DNA of 64,000 nucleotides, from assembly GCF_002929845.1 (NCBI RefSeq), contig NZ_PJJS01000045.1:1-64000 (forward strand). The letters are read 5' to 3'. This document shows, in pieces, positions 17,289 to 25,903 of the stretch. The stretch is from Cryobacterium sp. M96. Its GTDB lineage: Bacteria; Actinomycetota; Actinomycetes; Actinomycetales; Microbacteriaceae. The notes below the pieces were generated by a model that saw only the letters and a list, made by a program, of their open reading frames with translations, had not been told where the DNA came from and searched no databases. A program made the translations under genes and the position numbers. Every line of letters starts with the position of its first letter. The stretch's first letter is position 1.

Positions 17289-18530
17289 CTATTGGCCGAT
17301 GGCCTTCAGCCACGCCTTGCGGGTCTCGAGAGCCTCGGTGGCTTCCGTGATCGCCGCGGCATCCCCGCCGGCCTGCGCCGCGGCCAGTTCGGCCTCGAGC
17401 TTGACGATGGCATCGTTCAGCTGGCCGGCCAGACCCTCGGCGCGAGCCTTGGTCTCCGGGTTGTTGCGCTTCCAGTGGTCGTCGTCGAGCTTGCGCACGG
17501 CTGCCTCAACCTTGCGCATGCGGTCCTCGATGGACTTGACCGAGTCGCGCGGAACCTTGCCGATGGCGTCCCACCGGCGCTGGATGGAGCTCAGCGCGCT
17601 GCGCGCCTTGGCGCGGTCCGTCTCGGCCAGCAGAAGTTCGGCTTCGGTGAGCAGCTCGACCTTAAGAGTCAGGTTTCCCGCGAACTCCTCGTCGTCGTGC
17701 GCGTCGATTTCGGACTTGACCGAGTAAAGCACGTCGCCGGCTGCCTTGAACCTGGCCCACATGGCGTCGTCCTGCTTCTTGCCGCTGCGACCCGCGAGCT
17801 TCCACTCGTCGAGCAGATTGCGATAGCCCGGGATGCCATCGGCGCCCTTGGGGGCGAGGGCCTCGGCCTGTTCGATCAGGTGCTGCTTGCGGTTGCGAAC
17901 GTCCTTGTGGGCGCTGTCCAACTCGGCGAAGAATGCCTTGCGGTTCTGCTCGATCGTGGTGCGGGCCGCGCGGAACCGCTTCCAGAGGTCATTGGCCTCG
18001 CCCTTGGGAATGCGCGGAGCATCGTGCTGGTGGGCCTGCCATTTCGCGAACAGGGCTTCCAGAGCAGCGCTGGTCTGCTTCCACTGCGTCTTAGCCGGGT
18101 CTTCGGCGGCGAGAGCCTCGGCCTCGGCGACGATCGCGGCACGCTCGGCGACGGCGGCGGTCGCTGCAGCCTTCGCTTCGGCGCCCTGCTGCTCGGTGAG
18201 CTCGGTCACCGCGCCGCCGAGGGCACCCAGGCGGGTGGCCAGGGCTGCCAGGTTGCCGACCGCGTTGGCGTTCGCCACAGCCTCGGTCAGATGTTTGACG
18301 GACTTCGCGATATCTGCGGCAGGTGCGCCACCCTTGGCGCGCTGTTCGAGAAGCGTGACCTGGCCGTTGAGCTCAACGTATTTCCGTTCGAAGTAGGCAA
18401 GCGCCTCTTCCGGCGTCGCGTCGGGATACTGTCCCACGGCGCGCTCGCCTGTCGCTTCGCGCACGTAAACCGTGCCGGTTTCGTCTACGCGACCCCATGG
18501 TTGCTGATCTGTCGTAGTCAAGAGCCTCAC
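17289..18530 (-). CDS. DUF349 domain-containing protein
   Basis: A 413-residue, strongly alpha-helical and charged protein with repeated DUF349 units, recognisable by WxxFRAARTxxEQNRKAFFAELD, WARFKAAGDVLYSVKSEID and RWDAIGKVPRDSVKSIEDRMRK-type blocks (about 180-340). The C-terminal 80 residues are a predicted coiled coil. The function of the family is unknown. It is transcribed alone or after the cyclophilin gene on the minus strand and ends at a clear terminator. Confidence 0.85.
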   Translation of the reverse strand: MRLLTTTDQQPWGRVDETGTVYVREATGERAVGQYPDATPEEALAYFERKYVELNGQVTLLEQRAKGGAPAADIAKSVKHLTEAVANANAVGNLAALATRLGALGGAVTELTEQQGAEAKAAATAAVAERAAIVAEAEALAAEDPAKTQWKQTSAALEALFAKWQAHQHDAPRIPKGEANDLWKRFRAARTTIEQNRKAFFAELDSAHKDVRNRKQHLIEQAEALAPKGADGIPGYRNLLDEWKLAGRSGKKQDDAMWARFKAAGDVLYSVKSEIDAHDDEEFAGNLTLKVELLTEAELLLAETDRAKARSALSSIQRRWDAIGKVPRDSVKSIEDRMRKVEAAVRKLDDDHWKRNNPETKARAEGLAGQLNDAIVKLEAELAAAQAGGDAAAITEATEALETRKAWLKAIGQ

Positions 18531-18610
18531 CTTATCGATGTCGTTGTGTGCTCACAAGTGAGCCAATACCCGGTCAAGCCTATTGCAAGCCCGCGCGCTG
18601 TTCGTCTGTT

Positions 18611-19411
18611 CTACTGAACTGATACCTGAGTGATGCTGGTCGGCACCTGAGGGGTGCCGTCCGAAGAGCCGTCGGCGACGCCGGCAGCCGTGATCTGCGC
18701 TTTGATTTCGTCCAGTCCATCGGTCACCCGGCCGAGCACCGTGTAGCCGCCGACCGCGTCGGCGGGGATGGTCGTGTCGTCGTAGACGATGAAGAACTGG
18801 CTGCCCATACTGTAGGCGTTGCCGCCCTGGCGGGCCATGGCCAGTGTGCCGGCTGGGTACATATCGTCGGCCGGGGCGTTTTCAATCGGTCCATAACTGT
18901 AGCCGGGGCCACCCGATCCCGTTCCGGTCGGGTCCCCGCACTGCAGCACGAAGAAACCGCCGTCGGTGAGCCGGTGGCAGGTCACGTCCTGGTAGAAGCC
19001 GGTGGTGATCAGGTTGATGGTCGAGGACACCGCCTGAGGGGCGAGGGCTCCATCGAGCTCGATCTCGAGCGGAATGCCGTTGAGGGCCAGCGTGCCGGTC
19101 CAGGTGCGGTCTTCCGCCAGGGTGCTGGGCGGCACCTCGCCGCTGTTCGCGCTGTCGGACGGTGCGGCCGACGCGGAGGGGGAAGCGGTGTCGGCCACGG
19201 AGGGTGCCGGGCTGCCGGGGCCTCCGGTGAAGAACAGCACCTGGGCGCCAACGGCCAGCGCCACGACCACGGCCACGCTGACGCCGGCGATGAGGTTGTC
19301 CCGCCGGCGCCGCTTCACTTGGTGCGCATTCACCGAACGCCGGGCCTGAAAGGCGCGTACACGCACGCGCGCCTCGCGGGCTTCACGTTCTTGCTTCTTG
19401 TTCGGTACCAC
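18611..19411 (-). CDS. Membrane-anchored cyclophilin-type peptidyl-prolyl isomerase
   Basis: A 266-residue protein with a basic N-terminal tail (1-38), one membrane helix (about 40-61), a Ser/Ala/Pro linker (70-100), and a cyclophilin domain outside the membrane. Domain landmarks are TTGFYQDVTCHRL, FVLQCGDPTGTGSGGPGY, GTLAMARQG and SQFFIVYDD. It probably helps fold exported proteins. The catalytic Arg is present in CHRLTDGGF; the domain is the divergent prokaryotic type. It diverges from rarA across 175 bases that hold promoters for both. Confidence 0.9.
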   Translation of the reverse strand: MVPNKKQEREAREARVRVRAFQARRSVNAHQVKRRRRDNLIAGVSVAVVVALAVGAQVLFFTGGPGSPAPSVADTASPSASAAPSDSANSGEVPPSTLAEDRTWTGTLALNGIPLEIELDGALAPQAVSSTINLITTGFYQDVTCHRLTDGGFFVLQCGDPTGTGSGGPGYSYGPIENAPADDMYPAGTLAMARQGGNAYSMGSQFFIVYDDTTIPADAVGGYTVLGRVTDGLDEIKAQITAAGVADGSSDGTPQVPTSITQVSVQ

Positions 19412-19574
19412 GTCGTAGCCTCCAGGCGGCCTCCATCGGAAGGCCCGATCGAACGGGGACGGCTCCAGCGTCTGGCGCCCGAACCATGTTGAACTCTACG
19501 CAACCCGGAGAGGGCAAACAAACATCCGCTCCGGGCAGCACCGGTTCAGGATCGGCCCGGTCACCGGCACAAAC

Positions 19575-19580
19575 TACGCT
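19575..19580 (+). promoter_or_regulatory. -10 element of rarA (leaderless type)
   Basis: TACGCT ends six bases before the rarA ATG. No ribosome binding site is present between them, which fits a leaderless mRNA. Confidence 0.5.
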
Positions 19581-19586
19581 GGACCC

Positions 19587-20927
19587 ATGGTGGATTCACA
19601 ACCGGGACTGCGCAGCGGGGCCACACCCCTCGCCGTACGGATGCGCCCGACGAGCCTCGAGGAGGTCGCCGGTCAGAAGCATCTGCTCACACCGGGCTCC
19701 CCGCTGGTCAGCCTGGCCAGTGACAAGACAGGGGAGCAGGGCGCGATCTCCGTCATCCTGTGGGGCCCGCCCGGCACCGGCAAGACCACCCTGGCCCAGG
19801 CCATCGCGCGCAGCTCGGGCCGCCGGTTCGTCGAGCTGTCCGCCGTGTCGGCCGGAGTGCGGGACGTGCGCCAGGTAATGGAAGAGGCGCGCACCAGCCG
19901 GGACCTCTACGGACTCTCCACCGTGCTCTTCCTGGACGAGATCCACCGGTTCAGCAAGGCGCAGCAGGACGCTCTCCTGCCCGGGGTGGAGAACGGGGTC
20001 ATCATCCTCGTGGCCGCCACCACCGAGAACCCGTCCTTCTCCGTCATCTCGCCGCTGCTGTCCCGCTCCCTACTGCTCACCCTCGAAACGCTCAGCGACG
20101 ACGACCTCGCTGTCGTTGTCGACCGGGCCGTGGTCGACCCGCGCGGCCTGGCCGACCGGTTCGTGCTCGACCCCGAAGCCAGGGCCGCGATCATCCGGCT
20201 CGCGTCCGGTGACGCCCGACGGGCGCTGACCGCCCTGGAAGCTGGGTCGGTGGCGGCGGCGTCCTCCGTCGACGCCGAGTCCGACGCGAAGCCGGTCATC
20301 ACCACCGAGGTGGTCGCCCTCGCTGTCGACCGTGCGCTTCTGCGCTACGATCGCAACGGCGACGAGCACTACGACGTCATCAGCGCCTTCATCAAATCGG
20401 TACGCGGCTCGGATGTCGACGCGTCCCTCCACTATCTCGCGCGCATGATCGAGGCCGGCGAAGATCCCCGGTTCATCTGCCGCCGCATCATCGTGCTGGC
20501 CTCCGAAGACATCGGCATGGCCGACCCCCAGGCGCTGGTGATCGCCATCGCCGCCGCCGACGCCGTGCAATACATCGGCATGCCCGAGGGCCGCATCCCG
20601 CTCGCCCAGGCCGTCGTGCACCTGGCCACCGCACCCAAGTCCAACGCGGCCTACATGGCCCTGGATGCGGCGATCGCCGACGTGCGGAACGGCAAGACCG
20701 GCCGGGTGCCCAAACCGTTGCGGGATGCGCACTACCCAGGCGCCAAACGCCTCGGCCACGGCAAGGGCTACAAGTATCCCCACGACGACGCCCTCGGCGT
20801 GCTGGCCCAGCAGTACCCGCCGGACGAGCTCGCCGAGGTGCGCTATTACGAGCCCACCGAGCATGGCCACGAGCGCGAGGTCTCGGCCCGCCTCGCCAAG
20901 TTGCGCAAGATCATCCGTGCCCGCTGA
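19587..20927 (+). CDS. rarA: Replication-associated recombination protein A (RarA/MgsA)
   Basis: A 446-residue AAA+ ATPase acting at stalled replication forks. It begins with [16 protein letters not shown], and Walker A is GPPGTGKTT near residues 60-68. Walker B is [22 protein letters not shown], followed by [19 protein letters not shown]. The C-terminal tetramerisation part contains [25 protein letters not shown] and [12 protein letters not shown]. All are RarA signatures. The ATG at 19587 is followed by a normal-length protein. Confidence 0.96.
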   Translation: MVDSQPGLRSGATPLAVRMRPTSLEEVAGQKHLLTPGSPLVSLASDKTGEQGAISVILWGPPGTGKTTLAQAIARSSGRRFVELSAVSAGVRDVRQVMEEARTSRDLYGLSTVLFLDEIHRFSKAQQDALLPGVENGVIILVAATTENPSFSVISPLLSRSLLLTLETLSDDDLAVVVDRAVVDPRGLADRFVLDPEARAAIIRLASGDARRALTALEAGSVAAASSVDAESDAKPVITTEVVALAVDRALLRYDRNGDEHYDVISAFIKSVRGSDVDASLHYLARMIEAGEDPRFICRRIIVLASEDIGMADPQALVIAIAAADAVQYIGMPEGRIPLAQAVVHLATAPKSNAAYMALDAAIADVRNGKTGRVPKPLRDAHYPGAKRLGHGKGYKYPHDDALGVLAQQYPPDELAEVRYYEPTEHGHEREVSARLAKLRKIIRAR

Positions 20928-20954
20928 GCGGAACGGCCGAACAACCCGATGTGC

Positions 20955-21144
20955 TAACCTGAACGCTGCCTACAAATGGAATCGGCATGCGGCTGCGTCC
21001 GATTCCGGATTTGATGGTCTCGCCCTGTAGCCGGGCGTCCCGTGGCACCACCCCTCTGAACTCCCATGACGTTGAGCCGTGCTGTCTCATCGCGCGGCCG
21101 CCGCCCTGGTTTCCCCTTGTTTGCAGTTCCATCGAAAGGACACC
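20955..21144 (+). promoter_or_regulatory. rpsD: Long structured leader of rpsD
   Basis: A probable -10 TAACCT (20955-20960) would give a leader of about 180 bases before rpsD. It contains an 8-bp perfect stem, GGAATCGG (20978-20985) / CCGATTCC (20999-21006), and a smaller GCCC/GGGC hairpin near 21025-21040. S4 proteins autoregulate their own mRNA in several bacteria; a similar role here is inference. Confidence 0.4.
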
Positions 21145-21774
21145 GTGTCTACCAAGTCACGTACCCGCAGTAAGACCCGCCTCTCGCGGGCCCTGGGCAT
21201 CGCCCTGACCCCGAAGGCCGCGCGCTATCTGGAGAAGCGTCCGTACGCCCCGGGCGAGCACGGTCGCACCAAGCGCAAGACCGACTCCGACTACGCTGTC
21301 CGCCTCCGCGAAAAGCAGCGCTTACGCGCTCAGTACGGCATCCGCGAAGCCCAGCTCAAGATCGCGTTCGAGGAAGCTCGCCGCGCCCAGGGACTGACCG
21401 GTGAGAACCTCGTCGAGATCCTCGAGACCCGTCTCGACGCTCTTCTCGTTCGCTCCGCGATCGCCCGCACCACCGCCCAGGCCCGTCAGATGATCGTGCA
21501 CCGTCACATCCTGATCGACGGCCAGCTGGTCGACCGTCCCTCCTTCCGCGTGAAGCCGGGACAGCTCATCCACGTCAAGCCCAAGAGCGAGGCCATGGAG
21601 CCGTTCCAGGTCGCAGCCGCCGGCGGTCACGTCGACGTTCTGCCCAAGCTCCCCGCCTACCTCGAGGTCGAGATCGACAAGCTGCAGGCCCGCCTCGTGC
21701 GCCGCCCGAAGCGCATCGAAATCCCCGTGACCTGTGAAGTCCAGCTCGTCGTCGAGTACTACGCGGCCCGCTAG
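21145..21774 (+). CDS. rpsD: 30S ribosomal protein S4
   Basis: A 209-residue uS4 protein that binds 16S rRNA early in small-subunit assembly. It begins STKSRTRSKTRLSRALG, has the family segment KRPYAPGEHGRTKRKTDSDYAVRLREKQRLRAQYGI, and carries an S4 RNA-binding domain around residues 100-165. The N-terminal zinc-binding cysteines are absent, so this is the cysteine-free type. GTG at 21145 with GAAAGGA upstream is chosen over an upstream ATG at 21079 that adds a non-homologous extension. It stands alone, away from the large ribosomal operons. Confidence 0.96.
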   Translation: MSTKSRTRSKTRLSRALGIALTPKAARYLEKRPYAPGEHGRTKRKTDSDYAVRLREKQRLRAQYGIREAQLKIAFEEARRAQGLTGENLVEILETRLDALLVRSAIARTTAQARQMIVHRHILIDGQLVDRPSFRVKPGQLIHVKPKSEAMEPFQVAAAGGHVDVLPKLPAYLEVEIDKLQARLVRRPKRIEIPVTCEVQLVVEYYAAR

Positions 21775-21824
21775 GCTCCTTTTCACCCGCACCGCCGTCA
21801 GGCGCTGCAACTGAACTACGCTGG

Positions 21825-21857
21825 AGAGCGGATCACCCTGGGGTGGTCCGCTCTTTG
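21825..21857 (+). terminator. Terminator of rpsD
   Basis: Stem AGAGCGGA (21825-21832) / TCCGCTCT (21847-21854), extended by CACC/GGTG inside with one mismatch, followed by TTTG. It sits 50 bases after the rpsD stop. Confidence 0.7.
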
Positions 21858-21908
21858 CGTACGCGCACCAAGCTCGTGAATGTCGAATCTGGAATGGATG
21901 GTTGGTCA

Positions 21909-22286
21909 ATGTCTGGTGGAGATATTGTCGGGCTCGTGTTCGCCGCTGCCTTCCTGATGTTGGTCGGGTTCCTGGCCCTGCCCCTGGTCAAGCTCGGCCG
22001 CGTCTTCGACGAGACGACCGTGGCCATCCGCGACCTGACCCACACCGTCACCCCACTGCTCGAGGAATCCACCAAGACCATTCAGGAGACCAACGCGCAG
22101 TTGGCCCGGGTGGACACCATCACCTCGAACGTGGCGGATGTCACGGGCAACGTCTCCGCCCTGGTCGCCCTCGTCGCGGCGACCGTCGGCGGCCCGCTGG
22201 TCAAACTGGCCGGCTTCTCCGCGGGGGTTCGCGCGGCGCTGGGGGCTGCCCGCCCGGGCGGCACCCGCCGCCGCCGCCACAGGTAG
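21909..22286 (+). CDS. DUF948 family membrane protein
   Basis: A 125-residue protein with an N-terminal membrane helix (about 5-26, IVGLVFAAAFLMLVGFLAL), then a predicted amphipathic coiled region with DETTVAIRDLTHTVTPLLEES, typical of DUF948 proteins, and a basic C-terminal tail GGTRRRRHR. The function is unknown. ATG at 21909 is preferred because GGATGG sits upstream; ATGs at 21894 and earlier in frame are alternatives. It stands in the conserved block rpsD-DUF948-YtxH-like-alaS. Confidence 0.75.
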   Translation: MSGGDIVGLVFAAAFLMLVGFLALPLVKLGRVFDETTVAIRDLTHTVTPLLEESTKTIQETNAQLARVDTITSNVADVTGNVSALVALVAATVGGPLVKLAGFSAGVRAALGAARPGGTRRRRHR

Positions 22287-22417
22287 TCGGGTACTCTGGA
22301 ACGGAGCCGGCCCGTCAGGGATTCGCCGGTCAGACGGTCGTTCCAGACGTTCAACCGCCGTGAACCGACCTTTTCACCACTTTTCAGGGTCTCCACACAT
22401 ATTCAGGGAGCATTGCT

Positions 22418-22648
22418 ATGAAGAATTTCATCTGGTTTGTCGTCGGTGTCACCACGGGGCTGCTCATCGCCCGCGAAGCCGGCAAGACGCGTCAGGGGAA
22501 GCAATTCTTCGCCGATCTGGACACCAAGGCGCGCGAATTCGGTGAGGCCATCTCGGACGGCTACCGCAAGCGTGAGGCCGAGCTGCGGGATGCCATCGGC
22601 GACATCGAGTCGGAGACCGAAATCACGATCGAAAAACTTGCCAAGTAA
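22418..22648 (+). CDS. YtxH-like small membrane protein
   Basis: A 76-residue protein with an N-terminal helix FIWFVVGVTTGLLIA and then a charged amphipathic helix. The VGVTTGLLIAREAGKTRQGKQ segment resembles YtxH-type proteins. Its role is unknown. The last codons overlap the first unit of a 15-bp tandem repeat. GGGAGCATT before the ATG provides the ribosome binding site. It is the gene immediately upstream of alaS. Confidence 0.7.
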   Translation: MKNFIWFVVGVTTGLLIAREAGKTRQGKQFFADLDTKAREFGEAISDGYRKREAELRDAIGDIESETEITIEKLAK

Positions 22649-22681
22649 GTACTCGCCAAGTACGTGCTCGCCAGGTAGGTA
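22637..22681 (+). repeat. Three tandem 15-bp repeats over the ytxH-like stop codon
   Basis: Units CTTGCCAAGTAAGTA (22637-22651), CTCGCCAAGTACGTG (22652-22666) and CTCGCCAGGTAGGTA (22667-22681) are imperfect copies. The first one contains the stop codon of the YtxH-like gene. Confidence 0.75.
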
Positions 22682-22720
22682 TCATCCATATCTTTTCCAC
22701 TACAACGAACTACGGAACTA

Positions 22721-25375
22721 ATGCAGACTGCTGAAATTCGCGGGCGCTGGCTCGACTTCTTCGCCGATCGCGGTCACACCGTCGTCCCCTCCGCTTCGCT
22801 TGTCAGCGACGACCCCACACTCCTGTTCACGGTGGCCGGGATGGTTCCGTTCGTACCGTATTTGACCGGTCTCGTGCCGCCCCCCTACCCGCGAGCGACG
22901 AGTGTTCAGAAATGCATCCGCACCAACGACATCGAAGAGGTCGGCAAGACCCCGCGTCACGGCACCTTCTTCCAGATGAACGGCAACTTCTCGTTCGGCG
23001 ACTACTTCAAGGAACAGGCGATCGGTTACGCCTGGGAGCTACTCACCAGCTCGGATGCCGACGGCGGCTACGGCTTCGCCGAGAAGGACCTCTGGGTCAC
23101 CGTCTACGAGGACGACGACGAGGCCTTTCGGTACTGGCGCGCCCTCGGCCTGCCCGAGCACCGCATCCAGCGTCTCGGCATGGACTCCAACTACTGGTCG
23201 ACCGGTCAGCCCGGGCCCGCCGGACCCTGCTCCGAGATCTTCTTCGACCGCGGCCCGGCCTACGGCATCGACGGCGGCCCGGCCACCGACGACGACCGGT
23301 ACGTCGAAATCTGGAACCTCGTCTTCATGCAGTACCTCCGCGGCGAGGGCACCAGCAAGAACGACTTTGTCATCCTCGGCGACCTGCCGAAGAAGAACAT
23401 CGACACCGGCATGGGGCTCGAACGTGTCGCCTTCCTCAAACAGGGCGTTCAGAACATGTACGAGATCGACCAGGTGCGCCCGGTCCTCGACCGGGCCGCG
23501 GAACTGTCCGGTCGCCGCTACGGGGCCGTCCACGACGACGACGTGCGGATGCGCATCGTCGCCGACCATGTGCGGTCGTCCCTGATGCTGATGAGCGACG
23601 GAGTGATGCCGTCCAACGAGGGCCGCGGGTACATCCTGCGCCGCCTGATGCGCCGCAGCGTGCGCGCCATGCGCCTCCTCGGCGTCGACGCCGCGACCTT
23701 TCCCGAATTGTTTCCGGCCTCGCGCGACGCCATGGCCGGCGCGTACCCCGAGATCAAGGCGGACTACGCCCGCATCAGCCAGGCTGCGTATGCCGAAGAG
23801 GAGACCTTCCTGCGCACCCTCGCCAGTGGCAGCGCCGTGCTCGACCTCGCCGTCGCGAAGACCAAGAAGGCCGACAAGGTCGTTCTGCCGGGCGACACCG
23901 CGTTCCTCCTGCATGACACCTACGGCTTCCCGATCGAGATCACCCTCGAGATGGCCGAGGAGGCCGGGCTCAGCGTCAACCGCGAGGCCTTCGACACGCT
24001 GATGGCCAAGCAGCGCGCGATGGCCAAGGCCGACGCCAAGGCCAAGAAGACGCATCTCGCCGACCTGTCGGTCTACAGCGCATTCCGCGCGGCGGGGGAG
24101 ACCGTCTTCACGGGCTACGACGCCCTGCAGACCGAATCCAGCGTGCTTGGGATCATCGTCAACGGTCTCTCTGTCGACCGCGCCGTCTCCGGTGACATCG
24201 CCGAGGTGATCCTCGCCGAGACGGCCCTGTACGCGGAGTCCGGCGGCCAGGAGGCCGATGCCGGTTTGATCGTGGGCACCGGCTACGAGCTCGAGGTGCT
24301 CGACGTGCAGAAGCCCGTCAAGGGCCTGATCAGTCACAAGGTTCAGGTGCGGACCGGCGAAGTCGGCGTCGGGGACTCCGCCACCAGCGTCGTCGACCCC
24401 GACTGGCGCCGCGGTGCCCGACAGGCGCACTCCGGCACGCACGTGCTGCATGCCGCCCTCCGCCAGGTGCTCGGCCCGAACGCCCACCAGTCCGGCTCGT
24501 ACAACAAGGCCGGCTTCTTCCGCCTCGACTTCTCCTGGAACCAGGCACTGTCCCCGGCGACCCGAAGCGAGATCGAAGAGATCTCCAACAACGCCATCCG
24601 GGACAACCTGCCCGTGCTCACCCGGGAGCTGCCCCTGGCCGAGGCGAAGGCGCTCGGCGCGATGGCCCTGTTCAGCGAGAAGTACGGCGACCGAGTGCGC
24701 GTCGTCGATATCGGCGGCCCCTGGTCTCGCGAACTCTGCGCGGGAACCCACGTCGCCTCCAGCGCCGAGATCGGCATGATCAACCTTGTCAGCGAGGGTT
24801 CTGTCGGTTCCACGAACCGCCGGGTGGAGTCGTTGGTCGGCCTCGAGGCCTTCCGCGACCTGGCCGCCGAGCGCGCCCTCGTCTCCCAGCTGACCTCACA
24901 CCTGAAGACGCCGCGGGAGCAGTTGCCAGAGCGCATCAACGAGCTCGTGCAGAGCCTCAAGGCCGCCGAGAAGAAGATCGCCGCGTTCGAGGCGCGGGCC
25001 CTCTCCGACAGGGTGCCGGCCCTCGTCGCCTCGGCAAAGCTGGCCGGTTCCGTCAATGTCGTGGCCGAGCAGGTCGGCACGCTGGGCTCCGCTGACGACC
25101 TGCGGATGCTGGTCACGGCCACCCGTACGCAGCTCGGCAGCACGCCGGCGGTCGTAGCCCTCGCGGCCGTGGTCGCCGACAAGCCCGTCGTCATCGTGGC
25201 CACCAACCCCGCGGCCCGGGAGGCCGGCCAGCGTGCGGGAGCCCTGGCGAAGCAGGTCGCCGGCATCCTCGGCGGCGGCGGCGGCGGCAAGGACGACCTC
25301 GCCCAGGGCGGCGGCACCGACGCAGCAGCCATCCCGAACGCCCTCGCGGCCGTTCGATCCGCCGTAGCAGGCTGA
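22721..25375 (+). CDS. alaS: Alanyl-tRNA synthetase
   Basis: An 884-residue class II synthetase of normal length. The catalytic core has MQTAEIRGRWLDFFADRGHTVVPSA-type motifs, RTNDIEEVGKTPRHGTFFQMNGNFSFGDYFK and GMGLERVAFL. The editing domain zinc ligands appear as AHSGTHVLHAAL and ELCAGTHVASS. The C-terminal domain ends with a glycine-rich ILGGGGGGKDDLAQGGGTD. ATG at 22721 starts 72 bases after the YtxH-like gene. It is three bases upstream of ruvX, so alaS-ruvX-mltG-aroE-aroC form one likely operon. Confidence 0.97.
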   Translation: MQTAEIRGRWLDFFADRGHTVVPSASLVSDDPTLLFTVAGMVPFVPYLTGLVPPPYPRATSVQKCIRTNDIEEVGKTPRHGTFFQMNGNFSFGDYFKEQAIGYAWELLTSSDADGGYGFAEKDLWVTVYEDDDEAFRYWRALGLPEHRIQRLGMDSNYWSTGQPGPAGPCSEIFFDRGPAYGIDGGPATDDDRYVEIWNLVFMQYLRGEGTSKNDFVILGDLPKKNIDTGMGLERVAFLKQGVQNMYEIDQVRPVLDRAAELSGRRYGAVHDDDVRMRIVADHVRSSLMLMSDGVMPSNEGRGYILRRLMRRSVRAMRLLGVDAATFPELFPASRDAMAGAYPEIKADYARISQAAYAEEETFLRTLASGSAVLDLAVAKTKKADKVVLPGDTAFLLHDTYGFPIEITLEMAEEAGLSVNREAFDTLMAKQRAMAKADAKAKKTHLADLSVYSAFRAAGETVFTGYDALQTESSVLGIIVNGLSVDRAVSGDIAEVILAETALYAESGGQEADAGLIVGTGYELEVLDVQKPVKGLISHKVQVRTGEVGVGDSATSVVDPDWRRGARQAHSGTHVLHAALRQVLGPNAHQSGSYNKAGFFRLDFSWNQALSPATRSEIEEISNNAIRDNLPVLTRELPLAEAKALGAMALFSEKYGDRVRVVDIGGPWSRELCAGTHVASSAEIGMINLVSEGSVGSTNRRVESLVGLEAFRDLAAERALVSQLTSHLKTPREQLPERINELVQSLKAAEKKIAAFEARALSDRVPALVASAKLAGSVNVVAEQVGTLGSADDLRMLVTATRTQLGSTPAVVALAAVVADKPVVIVATNPAAREAGQRAGALAKQVAGILGGGGGGKDDLAQGGGTDAAAIPNALAAVRSAVAG

Positions 25376-25378
25376 ACC

Positions 25379-25903
25379 ATGCGTCACGGTGTGCGGGTGG
25401 GAGTCGACGTCGGGAAAGCCCGGATCGGCCTGGCCCGCAGCGACGCGCACGGCCTGCTGGCGATCCCGGTCGAGACCGTGGGCCGCGACCACTCCGGCAG
25501 CCTGGACGTGGCCCGGATCGTGGCCGTGGTGGCCGAGCTCGACGCCGTTGAGGTGGTGGTCGGGCTGCCGCTCGCGCTCTCCGGCAACCGCACGGCGTCG
25601 ACCAACGATGCGGTGGGGTTCGCCGAGCTGCTGGCCCGGTCCCTGGCCGTTCCGGTTCGCCTGGTCGATGAGCGCCTTTCCACCGTCGCGGCGCAGTCGG
25701 TCCTGCGCTCCGCGGGGCGGAAGGCCAAAACCCAAAAACCCGTGATCGACCAAGTCGCCGCGGTAATCATCCTCCAGCATGCCCTCGACACCGAACGCAC
25801 CCTGGGCACACCCGCCGGCACCGCCGTCGATCTCGTGCGCGACCAGTTTCCAGCCGGGTCCCCGCCAGCTGCCGCACCGAATGAAGGGCAGCCTCAACGA
25901 TGA
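25379..25903 (+). CDS. ruvX: Holliday junction resolvase-like nuclease RuvX/YqgF
   Basis: A 174-residue RNase H-fold protein. The catalytic Asp lies in VRVGVDVGKARIGLA, the second acidic position is in VVVGLPLALSGN, and the third is in VIDQVAAVIILQHALD. Members are linked to 16S rRNA 5'-end maturation; the Holliday-junction role is historical. It follows alaS after three bases and overlaps mltG by four bases (ATGA), a conserved arrangement. A 20-residue C-terminal tail is extra. Confidence 0.92.
   Translation: MRHGVRVGVDVGKARIGLARSDAHGLLAIPVETVGRDHSGSLDVARIVAVVAELDAVEVVVGLPLALSGNRTASTNDAVGFAELLARSLAVPVRLVDERLSTVAAQSVLRSAGRKAKTQKPVIDQVAAVIILQHALDTERTLGTPAGTAVDLVRDQFPAGSPPAAAPNEGQPQR

Noticed and set aside
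18611-19411. Cyclophilin as part of a secretion operon with DUF349
   Set aside because: There is no shared short spacing (80 bases between them) and DUF349 has its own terminator; functional linkage is not shown.
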